A DNA stretch of 64,000 bases from JAGXTF01 sp044224315 (GCA_044224315.1 JBGAKR010000001.1:1410952-1474951); one strand, 5' to 3'; counted from the stretch's first letter, positions 27,831 to 37,917 are shown. Made by a program: numbers and translations. The notes: a model not told the origin generated them from the sequence alone.

Positions 27831-28921
27831 GGGGTAGATTTTTTGATTTGGTAAGATTGCCATAGAATCGGAAGGGAATAGGACATATATAAATTCATGT
27901 AATTTAAATAAGTTTGATGGGGTACCCAATAATCTACCGATTCTTTTTCGGACTGAATATTTTGGGGGATGGTATTTTGATAATGTTTAGAACTTGTAAC
28001 ATTGTACTGCATCCCTAGGCTGAACTGACCACGCAGAAGGAACATCGAAATGCCTACATCCAGGGATAGATTTAACTGTTTTAGATTTAAACTGGGATTG
28101 CTGTCGTTTAAATTAATACTAAATCTTTCGCGTTTTACCGCCGCAGGATCTACGAAATTGAAGTTGATAAATCCGCTATGGATAACGGTTTTGGATAAGC
28201 CCAAACCAGCATAGATTCGAGTTTTTTTCAATACGGGATTTAATTTACCCAGGTTTTGTGCATATTTTACAATCAATCCGTATTCATAAATATTTAAGTC
28301 TTCCGAATATTTGAGTAAAGTTTGCGGAGATTTTGCATAGGTGGTACTTTCCGTGAATAACAGCAAACCCGCTCCCCCTGTTGCCCTGATTTGAAAGTTG
28401 GGATTTTTGAAATTATAACCAATTTCACCAGCAATAAATCCACCCGTTTTAGTATTGCCAGTGATACTGGATTTTAATGAATCTGAACCTTGTGGATGTG
28501 TGGTTTTTAACCTGGGCAAACTTTTATTTATACCTACCCTGATTCCGGCTTCTACCTTGGGATACGTGCTGAAGCGTGCCAACATATCGGTAAATTCTTT
28601 TGAACTTGTATAGGGTGTTTTTTGGTAATATGGATCGATGAGTAATAAGTTTTTAATGGCATATTCAGCACTATCTGTTACACCTTTTTTTAAATAACAT
28701 AGTGCAAGTATTCGATATCCATCTTTTCGATTCAATTTGTCTGCATTTTTCATGCAATGCAAAAGGCGCTGTATCGCAACATCATATGTGTTATTTTCGT
28801 ATTCTTCTGCTGCCCTGCTCACGAAATTGTTACAGTCTATGACTTGATTCTGGGCTTTTGAAAAACCTGCACCGATTGCGAAAATGAGGCAAAATAATTT
28901 TATCAGAAATGCAGATTTCAT
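27827..28921 (-). CDS. Helical-repeat + beta-barrel protein (second type)
   Basis: A 364-residue protein with signal peptide (FAIGAGFSKAQ). A TPR-like helical domain (NNFVSRAAEEYENNTYDVAI, GYRILALCYLKKGVTDSAEY, LIDPYYQ) precedes a barrel. It shares the layout of the paralogues at 28918 and 25499 but is more distant. Its start overlaps the previous stop (ATGA at 28918-28921) and its stop overlaps the next start, so translation is probably coupled through three genes. Confidence 0.75.
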   Translation of the reverse strand: MKSAFLIKLFCLIFAIGAGFSKAQNQVIDCNNFVSRAAEEYENNTYDVAIQRLLHCMKNADKLNRKDGYRILALCYLKKGVTDSAEYAIKNLLLIDPYYQKTPYTSSKEFTDMLARFSTYPKVEAGIRVGINKSLPRLKTTHPQGSDSLKSSITGNTKTGGFIAGEIGYNFKNPNFQIRATGGAGLLLFTESTTYAKSPQTLLKYSEDLNIYEYGLIVKYAQNLGKLNPVLKKTRIYAGLGLSKTVIHSGFINFNFVDPAAVKRERFSINLNDSNPSLNLKQLNLSLDVGISMFLLRGQFSLGMQYNVTSSKHYQNTIPQNIQSEKESVDYWVPHQTYLNYMNLYMSYSLPILWQSYQIKKSTP

Positions 28922-29994
28922 GGTTTATAATTTTTAGGTTGAACAAAGTAATTGATAAAGGTGGTGTAGGTGATGGTGGCATATTTATTATTCAATGCAA
29001 AATCGTCCTCAATATAATAAAACTGATAGGCCAAAACAGTATTATCAATCCTCTGATTGGGATTATTCAGATTAGACAGTGCTTTTTGATATCCCATTTC
29101 AGCACTCAGTATGCTGTTCTTAAATGCCCATCCTACTGAGATTCCGGTATTGGTGTAAAGAACAGTACTATTGCGGGTATTGTTGTTTTCTATGTTTTGA
29201 TAATCCGCAATATTTGTAATTACCGGGGGTGTATTAAAATAAAATTCCCTGTTGGCTGAATATCTGGATCGGACCAGAAAAAAAGAAGTGAGACCAAAAT
29301 ACGGAGTAATTCTGATTTTATAAACGGGGGTAATGGCATATTTTATCGTGAGTGGAACTTGCATATAATTCAACGATTCGGAATAATTTACCAGCATGTA
29401 CTCATTCGCATTGTCTGTAGGTACATAGTTTTGCAAGCTATAACCCATGTCGGAATACAATATACCACTGCTTAATATTAAGTGTTTATTAAATCCATAA
29501 TTAACCTGAACACCTAAAATATTTTTATTCTTTTTTTGAGCCGCATAGGTTTTTGTTATATTTTTTTCCAGTTGAAAAGTGTTAAAAACATAGGGTGTAC
29601 TGGTAGAGCTTAGACTCGTTGTTACCCCAAATGAAATGCGCGGAATTTTATCTACTTTTTTTAGAAGTTTTAAAAAATCTGCATCGTCTTCCAGCGGACT
29701 GGGAGAATAGTTTGGGTTTGCGGCAATTAATTTTTCGGCTTGGTGAAAGGCCAATGTATCCTTGTGCATAGCCAGATAGCATTTGGCGGCCAAACGCGCA
29801 GAAGCAGCAATTTCGGATTTAAACGAACTGTTGCAGGTATGCAGCAATTTTACAGCCTCGGCAAATTCCTGTTGGTTATACTTTTCAGTTGCTAAAAGTA
29901 TAACGGTATTGCAGTGGTTTTGGGCATTTAAATAGGATGGTAAAAGCAGGGCCGTGCTTATCCCAAGACATAGAGTAAAGTATAAAGTTTTCAT
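28918..29994 (-). CDS. Helical-repeat + outer-membrane beta-barrel protein
   Basis: A 358-residue protein with signal peptide ending YLNAQ. Residues 25-120 are TPR-like (VILLATEKYNQQEFAEAVKL, SARLAAKCYLAMHKDTLAF, IAANPNYSP), then a PorT-like barrel. Its start lies 9 bases after the STAND gene stop, in the same direction, making it the first envelope gene after the TIR-STAND pair. Paired cysteines (NHCNT, LHTC) in the helical domain could form a disulfide in the periplasm. Confidence 0.78.
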   Translation of the reverse strand: MKTLYFTLCLGISTALLLPSYLNAQNHCNTVILLATEKYNQQEFAEAVKLLHTCNSSFKSEIAASARLAAKCYLAMHKDTLAFHQAEKLIAANPNYSPSPLEDDADFLKLLKKVDKIPRISFGVTTSLSSTSTPYVFNTFQLEKNITKTYAAQKKNKNILGVQVNYGFNKHLILSSGILYSDMGYSLQNYVPTDNANEYMLVNYSESLNYMQVPLTIKYAITPVYKIRITPYFGLTSFFLVRSRYSANREFYFNTPPVITNIADYQNIENNNTRNSTVLYTNTGISVGWAFKNSILSAEMGYQKALSNLNNPNQRIDNTVLAYQFYYIEDDFALNNKYATITYTTFINYFVQPKNYKP

Positions 29995-30003
29995 TCAGGG
30001 TTT

Positions 30004-32934
30004 TCATGGTATTGTTTTTTCATATGGAAATTCGCTTCCGATATGCAGTTTCCATTCATCCTCGGTTAAGTAGGTGGGAGAAACATGGGTTGTAAGTAAA
30101 TTTACCAACTGATCTTCAGAAATAATATAGGTTCGAACCGATTTATCTTTACCGCAGGATGCCACAGAGTGTCCATCGGGGCTAAAGCGCAGGCCATATA
30201 CCCAATTGGTATGTTCCTGTACGTTCACCAGCGGAACCTGTGCATCAGAACTTAAATTCCATACTTTCACTGTTTTATCTAAACTGGTTGAAGCCAGAAG
30301 ATTATTATTAAAAGTTAGTTGGGTTACTTCTGCCCGGTGTGCTACAATTGCAGTGGTATAATTTTGTGCGCTAATTGTGTTATAAACGTAAATATTCCCC
30401 AACATTGTGCCCACGGCTATCTGTGTTCCGCTTTGATTGAAAGAGATACTTGAAATTGCCTCGTTGGGTGTTTGGGTAAGAACCATGGCATCTTGAAATT
30501 TAGCCAGATCCACAATTAAAATCTGCCCGTTTTTGGTTCCAATTGCCAGCAATCCAGTTGCCTGACAAACAGAAATACTGGTTGGTGCAGATGGGGTTTT
30601 TATGGATTTTAGCTTGTTATTTTCATCGGCCAGATATACAAGATTGTTAGCGCACGCAATTACAATCTGGTTGCCATACCATTTCAGGTCTATAATTTTA
30701 TCATCTTTTCCAAGGGATTTTTTGTCGGGTTTTTTATCTGATTTAGATATTGTAAAAACAAAATATTTATTTCCATCTGTAGATGCAGCAATTTTACTTC
30801 CGCTGCCATTGTAGGCTACGCGCTGTAATCCTTCGCTTTGTTTGCCAAAAGATACCAATGTTTGGCTTAAATTTTTGCTGGACACTGTAGATAAATTACC
30901 TCCGGCATCTGCAATGGCTATGCTATTTCCGTCGGGCGAATAATCAATGGAATAAATAACATCGTTTCGGTAAGTCAGATACTCACTTTCATTCTGCATA
31001 CTGCGGTAACCGTTGAACAGAGATTTTAAAATTTCTGGGTTGTTTTCTTCGCCACCGCTTAAATGAAAGAATTTATAAGCTTGCAGTGCCATAAGGGGTT
31101 TTATATGTTTGGCATATGCACCGGGTTTTATTAAAGTGGATTTATTTGCCAAATTTAAAGCAAAATTTTTGCGGTTTGCGTTTTGCTCATTCTTCTCTGA
31201 TTTTTGTGCCCTCAATGAGGCCAATTGAGCCAGTTGAGCGGCCGTCAGTGCCATTCCACTTGCTTTTCGCGTTTCTAACCAGGCAAGGGTTAATGAGTCG
31301 TTTTTGGATTTGATTTTCTCCAGCAGTAAACCAGCCTTGAACGATTCGGATTTGGCTTTGTTTTCGCCAGCGATAGCTCTTTTTTCATTGAGCAATGCTT
31401 CTTGTGCACTTTTACTGGATTGGTTTCTTTCAACCAGGGCCCACAAAGCCAAACCTGATACTACCACTATGATTGCGATGGTAATTATGCGGGTTATTTT
31501 TTTGCGTTTATTTTTTTCAGCAGTATCTCTTTTTTTCTCTGCCAGACTTTGTTTAATAAAATCAATTGCAATATCAAAATCTTCGTTATACTGATTGGCC
31601 CAGGTTAAATTGGGTTGGTTTTTTGATTGCCAGTTTAAGGCTAATTCTAAGTCTGGATCGCGCCACAGACTGGCTTGATTTTGATTGAATAACAAGGCAT
31701 TTTCGCATATACGGTTGTATATTTTCGCCGATTCGGTTTCTTCATCTACCCAATCACTTAATCTTTCCCAAACACGCATTAAACTTTCGTGCGAAATATC
31801 TACCATTAAATCATCGCTATGCGCAATTTTAGTGAGTACCAGAAAATTGCGTTTATCGGCATTAAAACGCTGGATGATTTTTATAATGGAATCACGGTTG
31901 GCATTGGTTATAGAAACAAGTGCGCTGAGCAGTTTCGGACGCCTTAGTTTTCGTGCACTTGCATCGGTGGTGGTGAGGGCCTGAAACATTTTGCGGGTTA
32001 TTGCAATTTCATCCTCGTTCATACCTACCATGGCCTCTTCTGCATGGGTAGAAAGTGCTTTTTCCAGCCCCCCGATTTTATAATAATTTTCGAGTGTTAA
32101 TGTGTCAAATTTTCTCTTACCCATTTCATAATCCCATAATCGCATTAGTACGTGTTGCAGCAAGGGCAGCTCATCGCGCAATCGGCCGGCGGCATTTAAT
32201 AAATGGGATAAAAGGGCATTTTCTATTTTTTTACCAAATAATTTGGCAGGTCCTTCAATGGCTAATTTTAATTGGCGTCGACTGATTTTAGGAACCAAAA
32301 ACTGACTTTCATTCATGGCTTCGGGCAAGCCATGGTAATGGGCACATTCACCTATAAAATCGCTGCGCATGGTAAGCACTACATAGATGGGAATATGCCT
32401 TTGGGCGGCTAAATCCAGCAGAATATTAATAAAATCAATGGCATCATCTTTTTCATCATTGGTTTCTCTTTCATCTGCAAATCTGAAAAATTCTTCAAAT
32501 TGGTCTACCAATAAAAAGAAATTGAGATTTTGTTTTTGCCACAGTGGTTTTAATAAATCTATAAATGCATCTACACCGGTGTCTTTAAGTTTTTGAATAA
32601 ATGCAGCAATCGCTTCATCGCTAATCTGGGGATTTACTTTTTGCATAATTGCTGTAACCAGATTTACCAGAGGGTTCTGGCCTGGTTTCATGCTGGCAAT
32701 CATCCATTTGTCGCTGTCTTCTACCAGGTATCCTGCATTTAATGCAGGTATTAATCCGGCTTTTAGCAGCGATGATTTACCACTGCCCGAACTGCCCACA
32801 ACGGCAACAAAATGGTGTTTGTGCAATCGCAAAAGCAATTCGGAAGTTTGTTCATTTCGGCCAAAAAAAAGTAAACTTTCTTCGGTTTCAAATGGCCTTA
32901 AACCTACGTACGGATTTTGCAATTTATCATCCAT
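30004..32934 (-). CDS. nSTAND1-type NTPase with TM helix and WD40 repeats
   Basis: This 976-residue protein is a STAND NTPase. It opens with NPYVGLRPFETEESLLFFGR, typical of nSTAND1 proteins. Walker A is GSSGSGKSS (47-55), Walker B LLVDQFEEFF (141-150), and a winged-helix region ends in SHESLMRVWERLSDW (381-395). A basic stretch and one transmembrane helix follow (about 481-500), then a coiled coil (505-560), then WD40 repeats from about 660 to 930 (NDVIYSIDYSPDGNSIAIAD, RAEVTQLTFNNNLLASTSLD, NWVYGLRFSPDGHSVASCGK). STAND proteins are signal-activated switches in conflict and death pathways. Its ATG overlaps the TIR gene stop by 8 bases, implying coupled translation. Confidence 0.92.
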   Translation of the reverse strand: MDDKLQNPYVGLRPFETEESLLFFGRNEQTSELLLRLHKHHFVAVVGSSGSGKSSLLKAGLIPALNAGYLVEDSDKWMIASMKPGQNPLVNLVTAIMQKVNPQISDEAIAAFIQKLKDTGVDAFIDLLKPLWQKQNLNFFLLVDQFEEFFRFADERETNDEKDDAIDFINILLDLAAQRHIPIYVVLTMRSDFIGECAHYHGLPEAMNESQFLVPKISRRQLKLAIEGPAKLFGKKIENALLSHLLNAAGRLRDELPLLQHVLMRLWDYEMGKRKFDTLTLENYYKIGGLEKALSTHAEEAMVGMNEDEIAITRKMFQALTTTDASARKLRRPKLLSALVSITNANRDSIIKIIQRFNADKRNFLVLTKIAHSDDLMVDISHESLMRVWERLSDWVDEETESAKIYNRICENALLFNQNQASLWRDPDLELALNWQSKNQPNLTWANQYNEDFDIAIDFIKQSLAEKKRDTAEKNKRKKITRIITIAIIVVVSGLALWALVERNQSSKSAQEALLNEKRAIAGENKAKSESFKAGLLLEKIKSKNDSLTLAWLETRKASGMALTAAQLAQLASLRAQKSEKNEQNANRKNFALNLANKSTLIKPGAYAKHIKPLMALQAYKFFHLSGGEENNPEILKSLFNGYRSMQNESEYLTYRNDVIYSIDYSPDGNSIAIADAGGNLSTVSSKNLSQTLVSFGKQSEGLQRVAYNGSGSKIAASTDGNKYFVFTISKSDKKPDKKSLGKDDKIIDLKWYGNQIVIACANNLVYLADENNKLKSIKTPSAPTSISVCQATGLLAIGTKNGQILIVDLAKFQDAMVLTQTPNEAISSISFNQSGTQIAVGTMLGNIYVYNTISAQNYTTAIVAHRAEVTQLTFNNNLLASTSLDKTVKVWNLSSDAQVPLVNVQEHTNWVYGLRFSPDGHSVASCGKDKSVRTYIISEDQLVNLLTTHVSPTYLTEDEWKLHIGSEFPYEKTIP

Positions 32935-34435
32935 TTTTTTCGCCTTTTAAGTTGTGGATGAATTGACTCAGTAAATTGGGTTCAATAAATTGCGAATTGC
33001 TGTTATTAAAAATATTTACTTTTAAAAAATTCTGGTTCATGCTAATCTCCGAATTATCCTTATGCGGTGGGCCCATATAAATATAAAAATCTTCGACCGG
33101 AAAATTATTGCTTACGATAATTTGCAAAGCGGCACTCATGCGTTCGCGCACCCATTCTTTGGAGACCGAACCATATAAAAAAACCAGTTTTTTTACCATG
33201 CTGATTCTTTCAGCCAGCATAGAAGTATTCTTGCGTGGATCATCATCCTGGGCATTGATATAGGGTTGAACCTGATTTTCAATCAGGCTTTTACACAAAT
33301 CAAGTGCGTAGATCTGATCATTAAAATGAGTATCTAATAAAATGGGTAATTTCTCGGCGCTGCTTTTTATTGCTATGCGGCGTGATTGAATTTCATCGGC
33401 CAGATCGGTAATTTCCTGCACCAGGGTATTTTTAGAACAGCGCACAAATTCTATTTCTTTTTGGGTACCCTTTCCATTTTCGAGGGATTGCAGAAATTCT
33501 TTATAATCGGATTCTTCCACATCCTCATAAACCAAATCGGGTGGTACCCATATCATTTGGGCTTTGGCGGTTTCCAAGGCCAGGGCGGTCTGCTTTAGCG
33601 GATACCACATATTGTTGACACCGGCTATGGGACTGCCTGGATATTCATCCAGCAAGTGAATGGCCAGGTCGGCTTTTTCCAGGGCTGTATGTGTGGCACT
33701 TTCGTGCGCCGGGCCTTCATATGGGGGTGGAATTCCTGAAATAACTTTAAACCCTTTTTTCTCAAGCTCGCTTACAATGCGCATGCGCGGGCGGCGCAAT
33801 GTATCGGCTACCTCACCCATATAAATGGTGAAAGGTTTTTCGGCCGCTTCAATTTCTTCTGTGGCTTTAGAAATTTGCTGATTAAAGTCGGTAAGTATGC
33901 TCCAGATACTGTTGCGCAAGCTGTGCATTTGGGTTTTAAACTCGGCCGATTTAATGTCAATTGTATCGCCTAAATCGTCGGATTCTTCGGTAATATAAAA
34001 AGGAAAGCCACTGGTTCCGGCCAATTGGGACGGCCATTTCTGGTGAGGAATGCGGTTTAATAAAACATGAAAAATTCGGGAACGATCACCAATAGCCGAG
34101 CCTACTGGTTCCTGTGCAATTTTTTGATGAAAATCGGTAAGTTCTTTCTGGCAATATTCCGAAGCCATGTAGCCCGGAGAATTTAAGCAAATTAAAATGG
34201 CTGATTTTTGCAGGCCATCCTCTATGGATTTATCAAATAATTTTGAACCGTCCAATTTGCGGTTGTCCCACCAGATTTTAACAATATCTGTGCGGCCAAA
34301 ACGCTTGGCCAGCAATAGGTTCAGGTTTTGATAAAATTGTTCAATCCAGCCTTTATTTTCGCCGGGCAAAATAATATTGTCCACATGCGCATAGCTGATA
34401 AAAATATCAAATTCGTAACCGGGTAGAAAAGACAT
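32927..34435 (-). CDS. TIR-domain protein with a second TIR/DUF4062-like domain
   Basis: The ATG at 34435 gives 502 residues; a TTG 27 bases upstream is weaker. The N-terminal TIR domain runs YEFDIFISYAHVD (7-19), KIWWDNRKLDGSKLFD, and SPGYMASEYCQKEL, where Glu98 of QKEL occupies the position of the catalytic glutamate of TIR NADases. A second alpha/beta domain follows (about 205-340: FTIYMGEVADTLRRPRMRIV, ADLAIHLLDEYPGSPIAG, AKAQMIWVPPDL), resembling DUF4062/TIR-like modules of STAND-linked proteins. The C-terminal third is unrecognised. It heads the operon with the STAND NTPase and may be its NAD-consuming effector. Confidence 0.85.
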   Translation of the reverse strand: MSFLPGYEFDIFISYAHVDNIILPGENKGWIEQFYQNLNLLLAKRFGRTDIVKIWWDNRKLDGSKLFDKSIEDGLQKSAILICLNSPGYMASEYCQKELTDFHQKIAQEPVGSAIGDRSRIFHVLLNRIPHQKWPSQLAGTSGFPFYITEESDDLGDTIDIKSAEFKTQMHSLRNSIWSILTDFNQQISKATEEIEAAEKPFTIYMGEVADTLRRPRMRIVSELEKKGFKVISGIPPPYEGPAHESATHTALEKADLAIHLLDEYPGSPIAGVNNMWYPLKQTALALETAKAQMIWVPPDLVYEDVEESDYKEFLQSLENGKGTQKEIEFVRCSKNTLVQEITDLADEIQSRRIAIKSSAEKLPILLDTHFNDQIYALDLCKSLIENQVQPYINAQDDDPRKNTSMLAERISMVKKLVFLYGSVSKEWVRERMSAALQIIVSNNFPVEDFYIYMGPPHKDNSEISMNQNFLKVNIFNNSNSQFIEPNLLSQFIHNLKGEKNG

Positions 34436-34462
34436 GTAAAAGGTAGTAGTTGATTTTGGCAA

Positions 34463-34871
34463 AACAAACTTATGTTTTTATCCCTAAAAATCCTAATAGG
34501 CCTTAAAAAAATATTTTCGATAAGTATTGATTGAAAGGGATTAAGGCGGAAGAAATAGTGAAATATATGGATAAGCAGGGAATATTTTACGGACATGTAT
34601 TTCATTTTTTTATATTTGGGATGTTCAATTCAGGGTGTCATGGATATTCATTCTTATAAATAAAAAAGGGGTTTGCAGCTATTCGCTTTTATCGTTTGTA
34701 AAAATCAAGTGGTCGAATATTACATTTCAAAACCAAAGAATTGTGGGCAATAAATCTTGGTGAAAAGTGTGCATTTATTCAATTTGAGTATTTTTAGAAT
34801 ACAGTTAAGAAGCCCAAGTGAACTGGGATTGCAACAATTTTAAAACTGCAGATAGTTTTAAAATTTAAATA
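34463..34871. other. Intergenic stretch without recognisable gene
   Basis: About 500 AT-rich bases separate the divergent TIR operon and M16 protease gene. I see no conserved frame, tRNA or clear hairpin. The promoter of the TIR operon must lie here but I cannot place it; one -7 box for the protease is at 34872-34879. Confidence 0.5.
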
Positions 34872-34879
34872 TAATTTTG
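34872..34879 (+). promoter_or_regulatory. Possible -7 box for the M16 protease gene
   Basis: TAATTTTG matches TAnnTTTG; no clear TTG lies 19 bases upstream. It would give a leader of roughly 80 bases. Confidence 0.4.
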
Positions 34880-34967
34880 TGTGCAGCGGATTTTGTGCCT
34901 TGGTGGATTCTTTTTTTGCCGGGTACAACAAATGCAGTTTACGGGTAAATTTGCCATTCTATACTGT

Positions 34968-37898
34968 ATGAAACGAATATACGCTGTATTAATCTTTGGT
35001 CTGAGCCTGCAGTTTGGCTTTGGACAAGACCGGATTGCCACTTATTACGACAAAAAAACCCCGCTATGGACCGTCAGAATATATGAGGGCGACCCGTTAA
35101 ATGTGCGCGAGTATACGCTGCCAAACGGTTTGCGGATAATTACATCGGTAAACAAATCCCAGCCGCGGATTAATACCATGATTGCGGTAAAAACAGGCTC
35201 GAAAAACGACCCTGCCAGTAACACCGGTTTGGCGCACTACCTGGAACATATGTTATTTAAGGGTACCGACAAATATGGCACCCTGGATTGGAGCAAAGAA
35301 AAGCCCTTGTTGGAGCAGATTGATGCATTGTATGAAACATATAACCATACCACCGATACTTCAGCGCGCCGCAAAATATATCATCAGATAGATTCAGTGA
35401 GCCAGTTGGCCGCAAAATGGGCCATTGCCAATGAGTTTGATAAGATGTGCCAAAGCATGGGAGCCACGGGGACCAATGCTTTTACCAGCAACGAGCAAAC
35501 GGTTTATATCAATGATATTCCTTCTAACATGCTGCAAAAGTGGATAGCGCTGGAAGCCGAACGTTACCGCAATCCGGTATTGAGGTTGTTTCATACCGAA
35601 CTGGAAGCAGTTTATGAAGAGAAGAATATCAGCCTGGATGATGATGGAGACAAAGTTTCGGAGAAATTATATGCCGAATTATTTAAGAATCATAATTACG
35701 GATTGCAAACCACCATTGGAACTGTGGAGCATTTAAAAAATCCTTCCTTAAAAGCCATTCGCGAATATTATAATACCTATTATGTGCCCAATAATATGGC
35801 GATTATAATGAGCGGAGATTTTATTCCAGACTCGGCTGTAGCCATGATTGCGCGTCAATTTAGCTGGATGCAAAAGCGCGAAATACCTACCTATAATTAC
35901 AAATGGGAAATGCCGCATGCTGCGCCGCAGAAATTTACAGTTACGGGTCCGGATGCTGCATACATCACCCTGGGTTTTAGAATGCCCGGAGTCAATACCC
36001 GCGAGGCACGCACGGCTAAATTGATTGATCTATTATTGAATAATGCAAATGCCGGATTGATGGATTTAAATCTGGTAAAAAAACAAATGGTTTTAGGGGC
36101 ATCCAGCGGTGTAAATATTATGAATGATTACAGTGTATTTACGCTTACCGGAAGGCCGTTGGAAGGGCAAAGCCTTGATAGTGTAAAAACCCTTATGCTA
36201 TCGCAGGTTAAATTAATTCAACAAGGTAAATTTGATGATAGTTTATTGTTGGCTATTTTATTGAATGAGGATATTGGGCGCATTGCAGGTTTTAAAGATA
36301 ATGCCAACCGCACCGGCTTTTTAATGCAGTCTTTTATAAACGGCAGCGGATACCAAAAAGCCTATAACGAATTGTGGGAAATGCGCAAAATACGAAAACA
36401 GGAAATAATGGAACTGGCCAGTGAATATTTGGGTAATGACCGGGTAGAAATTTATAAATTAGTTGGAGAAGATACCACGGTGTTGAAAATCGAAAAGCCC
36501 GAAATTCATCCGGTAGAATTAAATCGCGACAAACGCAGTGATTTTGTAAGCCAATGGCTGGCCCAACCTTTCGCGCCTATCGCCCCTGTATTTGCCGAGT
36601 TTGATAAAAAAATAAAAACCGAGAATGTGGGTGAAATATGCCCATTGTATTATGTAAAAAACAGCGACAACCGGTTATTTAATTTAGAGTATCGCTATGA
36701 ATACGGACGCTTTCATAACAAGGCTTTGCCCATGGCTTTGGATTATTTAAAATACCTGGGTACCAGCAGTGTAAGTGCAGAAGAATTCAGTAAAAAAATG
36801 TATGCATTGGGTTGCAATTTCAAGGCAGTAAGTGGCGATAAGCGCTGTTATGTGGTGCTTACAGGTCCTGAAGAAAATTTTAATGAAGCTGTTGCCTTGT
36901 TTGAAGATTTATTGGCCAATGCACAAGCCGATGAAACAGCATTTACAAACCTGATTGGCAGTATAGAAAAAAAGCGAAAAGATACCAAACTTAGCAATGA
37001 TGCCATTGAAAGACAATTGTCGCAATACGCCTTGTATGGAAGTGATAATCCGGCAAGATGGGTGTTGAGCAACGCCGAATTAAAAACATTGAAAGCCTCT
37101 GCGTTGATAGATATTATTCATGGTTTATATAGCAAAAAACACCAAATACAATATTTTGGTCAACGCGAAATGGCAGATGTAAAAACCTATTTAATTGGCA
37201 AACACAAATTGCCAAAAAGCTTTGACGCAGCGGTAACATTAAAAGTTTTTACCCCGCGGGAAAACAAAGAAAATGAGGTGTATTTTACCAATTATAAACA
37301 AGTACAATCGGCCATTTATTGGTGGAATCGCAGCAATATTTATAATACCAAAGAAGACCCCATAATTGATGTGTTTAACCAGTATTTCGGGGGCGATATG
37401 AGCAGTGTGGTTTTCCAGAATATACGAGAGGCAAAGGCACTTGCATACAGCACTTATGCTTATTATATCACTCCATCAATGGCAGGCGAGTACAACCGCA
37501 ATATTGCCTACATTGGTTGTCAGGCTGATAAATTTAAGGATGCATTTGGTGCCATGCAGGATCTGCTGAATAAACTTGAAGTTGATGAGCAAATTTTATT
37601 ATTGGCCAAAGAGAGTTTAAAGAACCATGTTGAAACCGAAAGGGTAGATGATGAAGGGTTGATGGATTATTATTTTGGACTAATGGATAAAGGATATACA
37701 AGCGATTCGAGGCAGATATTGTACAATGCATTGCCGGGAATTTCTATAAAAGACGTAGAAGATTTTCATAAGAGCCATATAGCGCGCCAGAAATATGCCA
37801 TAGCGGTAATGGCCGATGGGGAAAAGGTTAAAATAAAAGACTTAGAGAAATACGGAAAGGTTACGGTAATAAGCATCGACGAACTATTTGGGTTTTAA
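34968..37898 (+). CDS. M16 family zinc metallopeptidase, fused two-half form
   Basis: A 976-residue protein from the ATG that begins signal peptide MKRIYAVLIFGLSLQFGFG; the frame is open 29 codons further but those are not leader-like. The N-terminal half has the inverted zinc motif HYLEH (His90-Glu93-His94) in GLAHYLEHMLFKGT and the downstream EAVYEEKNIS with the third ligand. The C-terminal half is a non-catalytic M16C-like domain. Full-length pitrilysin-like enzymes degrade peptides in a closed chamber. Export suggests a periplasmic or outer-membrane role. It ends at a strong terminator. Confidence 0.95.
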   Translation: MKRIYAVLIFGLSLQFGFGQDRIATYYDKKTPLWTVRIYEGDPLNVREYTLPNGLRIITSVNKSQPRINTMIAVKTGSKNDPASNTGLAHYLEHMLFKGTDKYGTLDWSKEKPLLEQIDALYETYNHTTDTSARRKIYHQIDSVSQLAAKWAIANEFDKMCQSMGATGTNAFTSNEQTVYINDIPSNMLQKWIALEAERYRNPVLRLFHTELEAVYEEKNISLDDDGDKVSEKLYAELFKNHNYGLQTTIGTVEHLKNPSLKAIREYYNTYYVPNNMAIIMSGDFIPDSAVAMIARQFSWMQKREIPTYNYKWEMPHAAPQKFTVTGPDAAYITLGFRMPGVNTREARTAKLIDLLLNNANAGLMDLNLVKKQMVLGASSGVNIMNDYSVFTLTGRPLEGQSLDSVKTLMLSQVKLIQQGKFDDSLLLAILLNEDIGRIAGFKDNANRTGFLMQSFINGSGYQKAYNELWEMRKIRKQEIMELASEYLGNDRVEIYKLVGEDTTVLKIEKPEIHPVELNRDKRSDFVSQWLAQPFAPIAPVFAEFDKKIKTENVGEICPLYYVKNSDNRLFNLEYRYEYGRFHNKALPMALDYLKYLGTSSVSAEEFSKKMYALGCNFKAVSGDKRCYVVLTGPEENFNEAVALFEDLLANAQADETAFTNLIGSIEKKRKDTKLSNDAIERQLSQYALYGSDNPARWVLSNAELKTLKASALIDIIHGLYSKKHQIQYFGQREMADVKTYLIGKHKLPKSFDAAVTLKVFTPRENKENEVYFTNYKQVQSAIYWWNRSNIYNTKEDPIIDVFNQYFGGDMSSVVFQNIREAKALAYSTYAYYITPSMAGEYNRNIAYIGCQADKFKDAFGAMQDLLNKLEVDEQILLLAKESLKNHVETERVDDEGLMDYYFGLMDKGYTSDSRQILYNALPGISIKDVEDFHKSHIARQKYAIAVMADGEKVKIKDLEKYGKVTVISIDELFGF

Positions 37899-37917
37899 TC
37901 TTAAATCTAATAAATGT

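Noticed and set aside
34321..34605. 94-codon minus-strand frame upstream of the TIR start
   Set aside because: It overlaps the start of the TIR domain in another frame and lacks recognisable protein features.
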